Below are positions 38,349 to 47,222 of a stretch of DNA of 64,000 nt, piece after piece. Numbering within the stretch: the first letter of the stretch is position 1; each line of letters begins with the position of its first letter. The notes under the pieces were generated by a model that was given only the letters and a program-made list of their open reading frames with translations, was not told where the DNA came from and searched no databases. Both the position numbers and the translations under genes were made by a program. Source of the DNA: Pseudoalteromonas sp. MMG010. GTDB taxonomy: Bacteria > Pseudomonadota > Gammaproteobacteria > Enterobacterales > Alteromonadaceae. The stretch spans positions 147,698-211,697 of the forward strand of contig NZ_JAGJEG010000005.1 in the NCBI RefSeq assembly GCF_018100905.1, in the 5' to 3' direction.

Positions 38349-38384
38349 ATTACGACTGCGAGTATAAAAACACACAGTCGTAAT
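38349..38384 (+). promoter_or_regulatory. Stem-loop directly before the phytase ribosome-binding site
   Basis: ATTACGACTG (38349-38358) pairs perfectly with CAGTCGTAAT (38375-38384). The stem ends at the edge of the AAGGA site that precedes the phytase ATG. It may tune phytase translation or stability relative to the receptor. Confidence 0.5.
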
Positions 38385-38394
38385 AAGGAAATTT

Positions 38395-40341
38395 ATGAAC
38401 TTTAAATTAAATCGATTACTCACCATAATAACCGCAACGGTTATTTCAAGTGCTTTAATAGCATGTAGTCATCAAAACAATACGGCCTCAGCACCTGCTA
38501 CAATCAGTGACTTTGGTCCAATGATTAATATGCAAGGCTCACAAGCAGTGGCTATTAATAATCAATTTTGGTTATTAGCGAGTGAAACAAAGGGTCTTGT
38601 GCTTACCGATAGCCAAAATACCAACAGTACGGTGATTGCCGCTGGAAGCTTCGAGTCGCTATCAATTGAAGCCATTAATGAGCAAAGTTTTTTAGTGGCC
38701 ACTGTTGATAACAATAAAGACAATGTTGTTATTTTCAAACTTGAAAATAACAACAACACATGGCGTATTAACGAACTTAATCGTGTACGCCTAAATAAAT
38801 CAAAGCCCGAAACAGTGTGTTTATTTCATAACGAGCGTACACAGTTAGTCTCGGCTTTCACACCCGATGTACGTGGTTTAATCACCGAAACGTTGGTGTT
38901 TGATATTAATAAAAATGTGCCGACCAACCTTACCGTTCGTCAATTTTCTGGTGTAAGTGAAGCTGCGGGCTGCGCTGTTAACCACCGCACAAACACCTTA
39001 TATATCAGTGAAAGCGACACCGGAATTTGGGCTATTAATGCCAATGCAGAATCAAAAGAAAATAAAAAGCCAGTACTGCTTACCCAACCTTTTGGTAAAT
39101 TACCAGCAGCAGTGGGAGCACTTACAATCGCCAGTGACGCGAGACTATGGTTTACCACCAGCAGTGAAGGTAATAGCCTCATTTTTTCGTATAACCCGTT
39201 TACTGACGAGCTTAAAAAGTGGCCACTTAATACCCCAATTACAGCGGAGTCTGTTGCGATAAGCTATAACGATAATAAGGCAATGGCGGTATTATACAAC
39301 GACGATACCGGTGCCTATGTCAGCACCGCGCTGGCAAGTACTGCGTATAACCTGCAAACGCAAAAGAAAGTTCAGCAACACGCTATTTACGCCCAAGCAC
39401 AAACAACCCCAGTTAAGGCTTTTGGTGACGCAGCAGATGATCCCGCTATTTGGGTGCACCCAAACACGCCAGATAAAAGCTTAATATTAGGCACTGATAA
39501 ACGCCGCGGTTTAATGGTGTACAACTTACAAGGAATGCTGCAGCAGTCAATTGAAGTGGGGCGTTTAAATAATGTTGATATACGTCAAAATACACACATT
39601 AATAACCCAACAAATACCCTTATTGCCGCCAGTAATCGCACGACAAATAGTATTAGCTTATTCTCTGTTGATACGAATAATACGGTGTTTCATTTGAGCG
39701 AAGTGACCACTAACTTAGACGAAATTTATGGTTTATGCATGTACTCATCGCGCTCTGGCCACTACGTATTTGTAAATGATAAGTCAGGGCTATATCAGCA
39801 ATACAAAATAACTCAAAATGGCAGCAACCTTAAGGGAGCTTTAGTAAGAGAGTTTAGCTTACCAAGCCAACCAGAAGGATGTAGCGCCGACGATGAGCGC
39901 GGGCAACTTTTTGCAGGTGAAGAAGATGCCGGTATTTGGTTTATTAATGCCGAACCCGATGCGGATACAGCCCCTATTATGCTGCAAACAATAAACGAGC
40001 AATTGGTTGACGACGTTGAAGGTATGGAAATATACCAAAGCGATAATACACGCTATTTAGTCGTGTCGAGCCAAGGGGATCATAGTTATGTGGTGTATAA
40101 AATTTTCGGTACTACCGCCAAGCCTAGCTTAGTATTTTCGGGAAAATTTAATATCATTGCTAATTTAAACAATGCGATAGATGGTGTATCCGAAACCGAT
40201 GGTCTAACAGTAACAGCCAAAGCACTACCGGGTTATCCAGAAGGTATTTTAATCGTACAAGATGGTTATAACCGCATGCCGCAGCAGCCACAAAACTTTA
40301 AAATCATAGATTGGCGTGACGTTAAAAAAGGACTTAAGTAG
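38395..40341 (+). CDS. Beta-propeller phytase lipoprotein (double-propeller)
   Basis: This is 648 residues with a lipoprotein leader (lipobox LIACS). The C-terminal half (~341-640) is a full beta-propeller phytase, recognised by FGDAADDPAIWVHP, ILGTDKRRGLMVY, SQPEGCSADDERG and GEEDAGIW. The N-terminal half repeats shorter versions of these, for example EAAGCAVNH and ISESDTGIW, so it is an incomplete second propeller as in dual-domain phytases. These calcium-dependent enzymes remove phosphate from phytate outside or on the cell. It lies downstream of its receptor and AAGGA precedes the ATG. Confidence 0.93.
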   Translation: MNFKLNRLLTIITATVISSALIACSHQNNTASAPATISDFGPMINMQGSQAVAINNQFWLLASETKGLVLTDSQNTNSTVIAAGSFESLSIEAINEQSFLVATVDNNKDNVVIFKLENNNNTWRINELNRVRLNKSKPETVCLFHNERTQLVSAFTPDVRGLITETLVFDINKNVPTNLTVRQFSGVSEAAGCAVNHRTNTLYISESDTGIWAINANAESKENKKPVLLTQPFGKLPAAVGALTIASDARLWFTTSSEGNSLIFSYNPFTDELKKWPLNTPITAESVAISYNDNKAMAVLYNDDTGAYVSTALASTAYNLQTQKKVQQHAIYAQAQTTPVKAFGDAADDPAIWVHPNTPDKSLILGTDKRRGLMVYNLQGMLQQSIEVGRLNNVDIRQNTHINNPTNTLIAASNRTTNSISLFSVDTNNTVFHLSEVTTNLDEIYGLCMYSSRSGHYVFVNDKSGLYQQYKITQNGSNLKGALVREFSLPSQPEGCSADDERGQLFAGEEDAGIWFINAEPDADTAPIMLQTINEQLVDDVEGMEIYQSDNTRYLVVSSQGDHSYVVYKIFGTTAKPSLVFSGKFNIIANLNNAIDGVSETDGLTVTAKALPGYPEGILIVQDGYNRMPQQPQNFKIIDWRDVKKGLK

Positions 40342-40362
40342 AGAGTTAATTTAGTAATAAAG

Positions 40363-40385
40363 AAGGCTCGTACGAGCCTTTTTTA
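40363..40385. terminator. Bidirectional terminator between phytase and the sterol-desaturase-family gene
   Basis: AAGGCTCGTACGAGCCTT is an 18-bp perfect palindrome at 40363-40380 followed by TTTTATTA. It serves the phytase gene (plus) and could serve the minus-strand operon that ends at 40390. Confidence 0.8.
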
Positions 40386-40389
40386 TTAC

Positions 40390-41382
40390 TCACTCGGTGA
40401 GCGTTTTTTTGTTTTTTTTACTTACTTTTATCTGTTCATTAAGATGTAGACTTTCTTTTATTGGTCGCCAATAAGCATCTATAACACTGTTATGTCCACG
40501 ATCGTTATTCCCTACCCCCACAGTGATTTTACCGACTTGATGCGCTTTTATCAGCGTACCGCAAGCTCTATCCCAAATCGCCAATGCCGAACCTAAATTA
40601 CGGTCAAAGTGAATTGGGTTATCACTGTGATGTATTTGATGTTGGGCTGGGCTTATCAACCAGTTTTCTACTTTATGACCAAAGCTCCACCATACATGAG
40701 AGTGGCGTAAATTAGCCCCTAACGCATTAAATGCAAAAACAAACACATTCGCGCCAAAAATATCAAGCATTGTTATATTTCGGCCAAAACAGTACACACA
40801 CACACCCACTACAAAGCCCTGCGCTAATGCCATACGACATGCATATAAATAACTTTCGAACGGGTGGCTTCGATAAATAGTCATTGGGGTTAATACTAAC
40901 GCACTGTGATGCACTTTGTGAAAGTGCCATAAAAAAGGGAGTTTATGCAGTGCTAAGTGTAATAAAAAGCGAGTGAAGTCATCAACGACAAAAAGTAGCA
41001 CAGTAAAAATAACAAGCACTACGCTGCTTGGTAATTGCCAAACAGCCCGCTCACCAAACATCCACTGCAAAGCATCACTAACGCCAATTGCAACAGGCAC
41101 CATGGTTAATACCACGGGAACCCATAAAGCCGCCTTTAATAAGCGATTTACAATTAATAATTGATAATCAAGCGCTGCACTTTTACTTAGCCAAATACGT
41201 TTATTAAATACATAACGTTTAAGCCCGCGCCACGAGCGTTTTTTTTGCTGGGCACGGCCCGAGAAATATAACAACACAGTAATGACTAACGCCGCAGCAA
41301 TATAGCCAATAAAAATACGTTTATTAGCGTCAAACAAGTAATTAGGCGTTTGTAATAATGTTTGCCATAGTGTCTCGAGCAT
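40390..41382 (-). CDS. Sterol desaturase / fatty-acid hydroxylase superfamily protein
   Basis: This is a 330-residue inner-membrane di-iron oxygenase-type protein. His clusters expected for the metal site are visible as HLALH, HFHKVHHS and HQIHHS, plus HSHVWW, within four to five hydrophobic segments. Family members hydroxylate or desaturate sterols, fatty acids or carotenoids using iron and oxygen. It is the last gene of the Fur-type operon, 10 bases past the TBDR stop, with GAGG 6 bases before the ATG. The substrate is unknown; a di-iron enzyme in an iron operon makes sense. Confidence 0.9.
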   Translation of the reverse strand: MLETLWQTLLQTPNYLFDANKRIFIGYIAAALVITVLLYFSGRAQQKKRSWRGLKRYVFNKRIWLSKSAALDYQLLIVNRLLKAALWVPVVLTMVPVAIGVSDALQWMFGERAVWQLPSSVVLVIFTVLLFVVDDFTRFLLHLALHKLPFLWHFHKVHHSALVLTPMTIYRSHPFESYLYACRMALAQGFVVGVCVYCFGRNITMLDIFGANVFVFAFNALGANLRHSHVWWSFGHKVENWLISPAQHQIHHSDNPIHFDRNLGSALAIWDRACGTLIKAHQVGKITVGVGNNDRGHNSVIDAYWRPIKESLHLNEQIKVSKKNKKTLTE

Positions 41383-41392
41383 TATTTACCTC

Positions 41393-43627
41393 TTAAAATT
41401 GATATTTATAACCGAGCGTTACACTACGCGGTTTACCCGGGCGTGCACCATAAGGGCGGCGACTAACAATGTTATCTTGATCAAATAAGTTATCTACTTT
41501 AGCGTAAATATGGCCCATTTTCCCAAGTTCATAACGCGCCGAAATATCAATAACCATGGTCGATGGCACATCAACACCAGCCAGAGGTAACGCAAAGTCA
41601 TTCCCTGTGGTATTACCTACTTCACCGGCCGTGTATGCTACACCGGCGGCTTCCGGCATAGCTGAAGTATATTTTAACAGCATATCGACAGACCAATCAT
41701 TACTTGCAAGCCCCACGCTTAATGCCGCTTGATGATTGGGTAAGTAAGGTAATTCGTCACCAGGTTGAATATGCCCCCACTGCGTAAACTCACTGAACAA
41801 TTCTTCTTTAAATTCACTTTTCGTATAGGTGTAAGTTAAGCGGACAGGTAAGTCAATTTGCTGAGATAATGAATAGGTATGTGAAAATTGCGATTCTAGC
41901 CCCCACACATCCACTTCCCCACCACTAAACTCACGATCGAATTCATTTTCGATGCCACAATTTGACTGCCCACAGCTCTCTACTAGATTTGAGTAATCAT
42001 TAAAAAAGCTCACTATTTCAATTTGGCTATTGCCGTTATTATATCGGCCGCCTAATTCATAGTTCACACTTTTTTCAAATTCATCATCCCCTTCGCGTAC
42101 CGGACTTGATGGGCTTGAAGGTACAAACCCTTGATGTACGCCAAAAAGTAGCCCGGCATTTTCTGATAATTGGTAAAAACCACTAAAGCCAGGTAACCAA
42201 ATACGGCTCGATTTATTTTGCCAATCATTTTCTTGCCCCGGTGAGTCATTTTGATATGACATATCCATTAATTCACCACGAACACCTAAGCCTAGCGTTA
42301 ATTTATCAAACGTCACTTTGTCTTCAATATATACCGACCATGCATCCGTCGACTCTGTATTTTGAGTGGTAAATACGCGAGCAGTATCAGTGCGGGTATT
42401 TATTGAATTAACCATCGCATAAGTGTCTTCAAAGTGATCACGTTCAATTTCGTCTTGATGAAAGCGCACACCAAATGACACTGAATGCTCAAGGCCAAAC
42501 GCAGCGACTTGCCAATCACCATCAAACTGAATGCCTTGCGAGAAAAAGCGTCGGTCGTTGGTGCCCATAGTTAAAAACACATTACTTTCACCACTTTGTA
42601 CTGAATCGGCTTGCCCACTAATAACAAGGTATTCACGCTCAAAGTGAGTAGGATCGGCTAAAATATCCGATAAACTACCACTGCTGTTAGTGACTGAGTT
42701 AAGTTTAAGCCACGCCCTTTCAAAGTCATTTCGGTACGCTCGTGTGGTAAGTGCAAAGTGGTCGCTATTAAGCTGATGAGTAAACATAACCTGAGTATGT
42801 TTAGTATCCATGTTAGCAGGCCCGCTGGCAGCATAACGACGATAAGGATTTTTTTCATAATCCTCTTCAGTTAACCCTAAATAGGTTTCATCCGACAATT
42901 CATCAGAATAAGCTAGTTTTAATTCAAAGCGTTGTTTGTATTGCTCACTATTGAGTGTGTAATCAAATTTTACCAACAAGTCATCTTTTTCAAAGCCAGT
43001 ATCACCATCGCCATCAAGCTCTTTAAAACCATCACTTTGTAAATGTACGCCTTCAATTAAAAAGCCAAGTTGCCCTTCGCGATTACCATAATAAGCATGC
43101 GCTTTTTTATAACCATCGGAGCCTAAAGCAACATCAAGCATAGCACTGGCATCATCAGGGACTTGTCGCGAGACTAAATTCAACGTCCCAGCGACAGTTT
43201 GCGGCCCATAATGAATCGCTGCCGGACCTTTAAATACCTCAACTGCCGTCATTCGTGTGGTCAGTGGAAAATAATAGGCCGCGGGTGCAGAATAAGGAGC
43301 GGGTCCTATCAGAATACCGTCTTCTAAAATGGTTATTTTTTTACTGCGCTCAGGTGTTACCCCACGAAAACCAATGTTAGGTCTTAAACCAAAGCCATCT
43401 TCTTCGCGTATATTTACCCCAGGTACTTGGGATAAAATACGGTGAATATCATCAAACTCAAATTGTTCAAGTTGAGCCTCTCCAATTAACGTAGCCGACC
43501 CTGCTTCGGTTCGCAGTTTGTCATTATGGCTAATAATTTGAATATGTTCTAAGTCATTTTTTTGCTCTGCTAAGGCCTGGCTACTAATGGCCATTAGCAA
43601 TGCAAATGTTAGTTTATTATATTTCAT
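41393..43627 (-). CDS. FecA-like TonB-dependent receptor
   Basis: This is a 744-residue receptor with leader SSQALA, TonB-box-like HIQIISHND, and a plug containing RILSQVPGVNIREEDG and VEVFKGPAAIHYGPQTVAG. The barrel ends VTLGYKYQF. The plug sequence resembles Fe(III)-dicitrate-type receptors, so iron is the probable cargo. It lies 8 bases downstream of an imelysin-like lipoprotein, the usual Alteromonadales iron operon. AAGGG precedes the ATG. No FecR/FecI-type extension is seen. Confidence 0.92.
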   Translation of the reverse strand: MKYNKLTFALLMAISSQALAEQKNDLEHIQIISHNDKLRTEAGSATLIGEAQLEQFEFDDIHRILSQVPGVNIREEDGFGLRPNIGFRGVTPERSKKITILEDGILIGPAPYSAPAAYYFPLTTRMTAVEVFKGPAAIHYGPQTVAGTLNLVSRQVPDDASAMLDVALGSDGYKKAHAYYGNREGQLGFLIEGVHLQSDGFKELDGDGDTGFEKDDLLVKFDYTLNSEQYKQRFELKLAYSDELSDETYLGLTEEDYEKNPYRRYAASGPANMDTKHTQVMFTHQLNSDHFALTTRAYRNDFERAWLKLNSVTNSSGSLSDILADPTHFEREYLVISGQADSVQSGESNVFLTMGTNDRRFFSQGIQFDGDWQVAAFGLEHSVSFGVRFHQDEIERDHFEDTYAMVNSINTRTDTARVFTTQNTESTDAWSVYIEDKVTFDKLTLGLGVRGELMDMSYQNDSPGQENDWQNKSSRIWLPGFSGFYQLSENAGLLFGVHQGFVPSSPSSPVREGDDEFEKSVNYELGGRYNNGNSQIEIVSFFNDYSNLVESCGQSNCGIENEFDREFSGGEVDVWGLESQFSHTYSLSQQIDLPVRLTYTYTKSEFKEELFSEFTQWGHIQPGDELPYLPNHQAALSVGLASNDWSVDMLLKYTSAMPEAAGVAYTAGEVGNTTGNDFALPLAGVDVPSTMVIDISARYELGKMGHIYAKVDNLFDQDNIVSRRPYGARPGKPRSVTLGYKYQF

Positions 43628-43635
43628 TGTTGCCC

Positions 43636-44907
43636 TTAGTCGTTATCGCCTGCAGAGGTTGTTGGTAGTTCAAGTGCTAGCTCGTTGATAAAATCATTTT
43701 TTAGTTCATCAGTTAGTATTTTAACTTGCCCATGTACATCACGAACTTGCTGTTCATTATCAATGAGTAAATCAGCTAACGAACTATCTATACTGTCTAA
43801 CGTTGTTTTAAGCGCCGCAATACCTTCTACTAATCGTACTTTAGTTTCCTCTGCTTGCTCTGCATCTAAAAAATCATCGAACCCCACCCCAGTTTGCGCA
43901 GACTCTAAATTACCGATTATCAATGCTTCAAACGCCGCTAGATTATTTCGAATATTAGCTAGAGAGCTTTTTGCATCTACGCTTTCTACATCCTCTGGGC
44001 ACGCTGATGTACCACACGAATTAGAAAAAATACCAATGGGTTCAGCTAGTTTTTTATCTTTTACTATTGTATCGATATAAAATAATGCATCACTGATATG
44101 GTTTAACGCTTCATGATTACTACTAAAACGTGAATCACTTTCGCCGACGTTTTTTAATTCATTTGCAAAACCATTATCGCCTTGCCACGCTTGCAATAAT
44201 TGCGCTGAAGAATTAAGTACATCGTCACTCGCTACCACTGCAAATTCACAACGAGCCTGACGGCGAGCTAAATCAGTTCGATTATTCCAATCAGCCAACG
44301 CATCATTCGTCACACTACAGTGATGATCTAACTGCTCATTAAAAAGTACATGTTGCAGTGCAAATAAGCCTCTACGTGTTGCGGTTCTGTCGGTAATTTC
44401 ATAGGGGCGATTTTGATCTTGGTTAATCACACCATCTTGGTTATACACCACATCTTGATCTATCCCACAGCGACTAAACGTAGGCCAAGAATAAATTTGA
44501 TTACGTAATTGACTTGAGTTTTCAAGCAGTGGTCCCATTTGCATCATTTCGGCTTGCTGCCAACTCGCCATCGTATCTAACCAAGCTTGTTGTGCCTGTA
44601 TACGTAGCGAAACAGCCGCTTCAGAGCTTTCTTGTATACTTGCAAGCTCGGCTTGACAATAATTCATCAGAGCTTGTGTTTGTATTTGTGCTTGTTGGTT
44701 AAATAATATAAACGTGGGTGTAATCACGTTATCCACTAAATTGGCAATAAGCTGCGCTTCATCAAACTCAGTCTCAACTGAGGTAGAAGTTTGCCCACTA
44801 TCATTACTTTGAAAAGCACTACCAGTACTACTAGAGCTACTTTCACCACACCCGCTTAGGCTGAGAAAAATGGCTATAGCGAGTGCTTTTTTTGTTGTAA
44901 AACTCAT
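43636..44907 (-). CDS. Imelysin-like iron-regulated lipoprotein
   Basis: This 423-residue lipoprotein (lipobox LSLSGCGE) is mostly helical. RRGLFALQHVLF corresponds to the GLxALxxLLF helix of imelysin domains, and RARCEFAVVASDD and IVKDKKLAEPIG fit the second repeat. Imelysin proteins are periplasmic or surface-exposed, associated with iron uptake and of uncertain mechanism; a Gx-H-x-x-E metal site is only partly recognisable here. It is second in the operon after DUF4856, from which it is separated by a hairpin. Confidence 0.87.
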   Translation of the reverse strand: MSFTTKKALAIAIFLSLSGCGESSSSSTGSAFQSNDSGQTSTSVETEFDEAQLIANLVDNVITPTFILFNQQAQIQTQALMNYCQAELASIQESSEAAVSLRIQAQQAWLDTMASWQQAEMMQMGPLLENSSQLRNQIYSWPTFSRCGIDQDVVYNQDGVINQDQNRPYEITDRTATRRGLFALQHVLFNEQLDHHCSVTNDALADWNNRTDLARRQARCEFAVVASDDVLNSSAQLLQAWQGDNGFANELKNVGESDSRFSSNHEALNHISDALFYIDTIVKDKKLAEPIGIFSNSCGTSACPEDVESVDAKSSLANIRNNLAAFEALIIGNLESAQTGVGFDDFLDAEQAEETKVRLVEGIAALKTTLDSIDSSLADLLIDNEQQVRDVHGQVKILTDELKNDFINELALELPTTSAGDND

Positions 44908-44945
44908 TATTGAATCAACCCTAAAATTCGAAAATAAAACGACAA

Positions 44946-44970
44946 AAGGCCAGCCTCTTTGGCTGACCTT
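44946..44970 (-). terminator. Intra-operon hairpin between DUF4856 and imelysin genes
   Basis: On the minus strand AAGGTCAGCC pairs with GGCTGGCCTT (one G-U pair) around a 5-base loop and is followed by TTTTG. It lies 25 bases past the DUF4856 stop. It probably acts as a partial terminator that lowers expression of the downstream genes. Confidence 0.65.
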
Positions 44971-44994
44971 CCTTGGTACTAAAATGCTTGGTAA

Positions 44995-46725
44995 TTACCA
45001 GTTTTCAACATTTTCTGCATCAAAGCCGTACACTTGCTGCATTAAATCGCGTGCTTCAACTAACTGCGATTTGTATTCATCAGTCAATACTGGCGCTTCG
45101 CCTAACAAGGTGTGAAGTTCGGCAAATTTTCCAGTGTTTTCATCACTATTAAATGGTGAAAATGGGCTAAATTGAAAATTCAACGCAAAGCCTTTCATTT
45201 CACTAAAGTGTTTTGCAAGGTCAGTAAAACTCTCTGCATCAGCGTCAGCCGCTACAACAGAGTCAATATCAGCCATTGTGTCGTTAATATAATGAACAAC
45301 AGTGGCTGCAATGGCATATTCCCAATTAGCTACAGCGGTATCACGCTGGGCAAGTAAATCAGTTTTTTGCTCATCAGTTAACGCGCTTGGCGCTGCATCA
45401 TTAATAATTTTACGACCTGCAATAAACGCCGTCATTGCTGCACTGCTGTAATCAGTCGCTACTTGCGCCCCAAGATCACGTTTAGCCGCATTTGTTGAGT
45501 TACCCCAACTGTACTCGCTTGCTAAATCAATTTTTCCATCGCTATCTATATCACTGTTAGCGCTACCATCTGCAATGGCATCATCGCTAAATTCTAGATA
45601 ATGACGTGCTGCACCAAAGTAACCAAAACCTTCATCAAACTGATGCTCTAAGCTACTATAATTAGCGCCTTCGCTTTGTGCATCGGTATTATCTTCTTCA
45701 AGGCCGTCATCTAAGTAATCATCTGTACCTTGCGAAAACATAAGCGCACCTAAAGTATGCTTTTGAATTAACTGATTTAAGTCTAGTCCATCAGTAGTAA
45801 TGTAAGCCGCGGTAATGTCATTCGCGTTTACATCTTCAGATTGAGTCCCATTTGCTATCGCATCAACATTTTCGGCTAACAAATCGAAGTAATGAAATAT
45901 AAGCCCTTCTGGCGTCTTTGCCTGTGTACCAAAGTCACTCCAGCCTTCAAATGTGCCTTCAACTAACCAATCTTTACTCATTTTTGACGCATCGTTACCG
46001 GCAATTTTACCCGTTAAGGTTTTGCCTGAGCTTGAAATCTCAGCAAACGATTGCTGCAATGTCGTACTGCCATCAATAAACAAAAAGCTGTTATCTTTTA
46101 CCGCTTCGTAATCGTTCCAATACGCAAGGAGTTGTGATTTTACTGCATCACCGGTTAAGCCTTCGCTTTCAATGTAATCAACACTTAACATTCCAATATA
46201 AGATTTAATTTGTGCCGAAAGTGCATGGCGAGCAATTTGACCGGTATAACTAACAGCTGAGTTACTTGCATCCACTGTTGAAGCAAACTCATATACATTG
46301 ACGCCTTCTTGCGCCTCAAGATCAGTCACTGAAACAGTTAATGTTTCGCTAAAGCTTAGTTCGCCTGCATCGGTGGCTGTAATCGTTACCTCAACACTGT
46401 CAACTTCTTCAGCATTAATAGCCAAAGTATCTTTGAGTTTAAGCTCGTTACTTTCATTTATTTCAAAATATTGCTCATCATCTGAAAGTGTAAAAACGAT
46501 ATCCGTGGTGTCATCATCGGTTGCACTTAAAGCGCCAACGACTGCGCCTAGCGTATCTTCAGTTACAAAAGCTGATGATAAGCTAATTGCCGTAGGTGCT
46601 GTATTCGAAACAGTGGGTGCGTTAGCACTATCATCACTATCACTTGAGCTCGAACCTCCACACGCAGCTAAACCTAAAGTCGAAGCCAAAATTGCACTGG
46701 TTAAAAGAGATTTTCGAAAAGTCAT
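44995..46725 (-). CDS. DUF4856 lipoprotein with N-terminal cadherin-like domain
   Basis: This is a 576-residue lipoprotein (lipobox LAACGGSS). A cadherin-like beta-sandwich (~40-140, with DDDTTDIVFTLSDDEQYFEI) leads into a helical DUF4856 domain (~145-575) with SYTGQIARHALSAQI, EHQFDEGFGYFGAARHYL and WGNSTNAAKRDLGA. DUF4856 commonly accompanies imelysin genes and TBDRs in iron-regulated operons and is related to imelysin in overall character; its role is unknown. First gene of the operon, preceded by a Fur box and AAGG before the ATG. Confidence 0.88.
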   Translation of the reverse strand: MTFRKSLLTSAILASTLGLAACGGSSSSDSDDSANAPTVSNTAPTAISLSSAFVTEDTLGAVVGALSATDDDTTDIVFTLSDDEQYFEINESNELKLKDTLAINAEEVDSVEVTITATDAGELSFSETLTVSVTDLEAQEGVNVYEFASTVDASNSAVSYTGQIARHALSAQIKSYIGMLSVDYIESEGLTGDAVKSQLLAYWNDYEAVKDNSFLFIDGSTTLQQSFAEISSSGKTLTGKIAGNDASKMSKDWLVEGTFEGWSDFGTQAKTPEGLIFHYFDLLAENVDAIANGTQSEDVNANDITAAYITTDGLDLNQLIQKHTLGALMFSQGTDDYLDDGLEEDNTDAQSEGANYSSLEHQFDEGFGYFGAARHYLEFSDDAIADGSANSDIDSDGKIDLASEYSWGNSTNAAKRDLGAQVATDYSSAAMTAFIAGRKIINDAAPSALTDEQKTDLLAQRDTAVANWEYAIAATVVHYINDTMADIDSVVAADADAESFTDLAKHFSEMKGFALNFQFSPFSPFNSDENTGKFAELHTLLGEAPVLTDEYKSQLVEARDLMQQVYGFDAENVENW

Positions 46726-46745
46726 GTTAAGGCCTTATTATGTAT

Positions 46746-46764
46746 GTAAATCATTCTCATTTGT
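46746..46764 (-). promoter_or_regulatory. Fur box before the DUF4856 operon
   Basis: On the minus strand the core AATGAGAATGATT (46749-46761) matches 11 of 13 positions of the Fur core AATGATAATCATT. It lies about 24 bases upstream of the ATG and just downstream of the predicted promoter, so Fur bound there would block transcription when iron is ample. Confidence 0.7.
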
Positions 46765-46772
46765 AATTCAGT

Positions 46773-46800
46773 ATTGTAGTTACAAAATAATAACATGCAA
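46773..46800 (-). promoter_or_regulatory. Predicted sigma-70 promoter of the DUF4856 operon
   Basis: On the minus strand -35 TTGCAT and -10 TACAAT are separated by 16 bases. The start point would fall near the Fur box. Confidence 0.5.
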
Positions 46801-47222
46801 TAGAAAAATGTTAATTAATCCGATTTTTACTGTGTTTATTTAAATAACTTATAACTCAATGCTATTTAAAAAATAAAACACCCCCTTTAACACTATTAAA
46901 ATGTAATAAAAAAGTAACAAGAAACCAATCAACCTAGGCGTAAAGGATTGTTTTATTTTTTCACAAAAGTAGCGCTACAAATCAACAATAAAAGCATTTA
47001 TAGCTCAAGTTGCCACTTAGTCGGTGTTTTTTACTTTGATTAAAAACATGTCACATAAAATACCCGGTATTGCATACATAAATGGCTCTTTGTTAAGTGC
47101 ATACTTAAAATTAGTAACGTTAATCTATTTATTTCATTTAAAACGAAACGTTTGAATTACATTTAAAACTGCTATATCGTTAATTCATCTAACGAATAAA
47201 TACCCGCACACCTTCTCCTAGC

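Larger units (their letters stand above)
46726..47222. other. Intergenic region between the iron operon and the GNAT gene
   Basis: There are 497 non-coding bases. The Fur box and promoter of the minus-strand operon occupy 46746-46800. The rest is AT-rich and must hold the GNAT gene promoter. No further site or RNA gene is recognised. Confidence 0.5.

Noticed and set aside
43685..44080. 131-codon plus-strand frame antisense to the imelysin-like gene
   Set aside because: It is antisense to a well-supported lipoprotein gene and has low-complexity Ser/Cys content.
46298..46843. 181-codon plus-strand frame antisense to DUF4856
   Set aside because: It is Ser/Val-rich in the way typical of antisense reading of an acidic, Thr-rich lipoprotein and has no gene signals.
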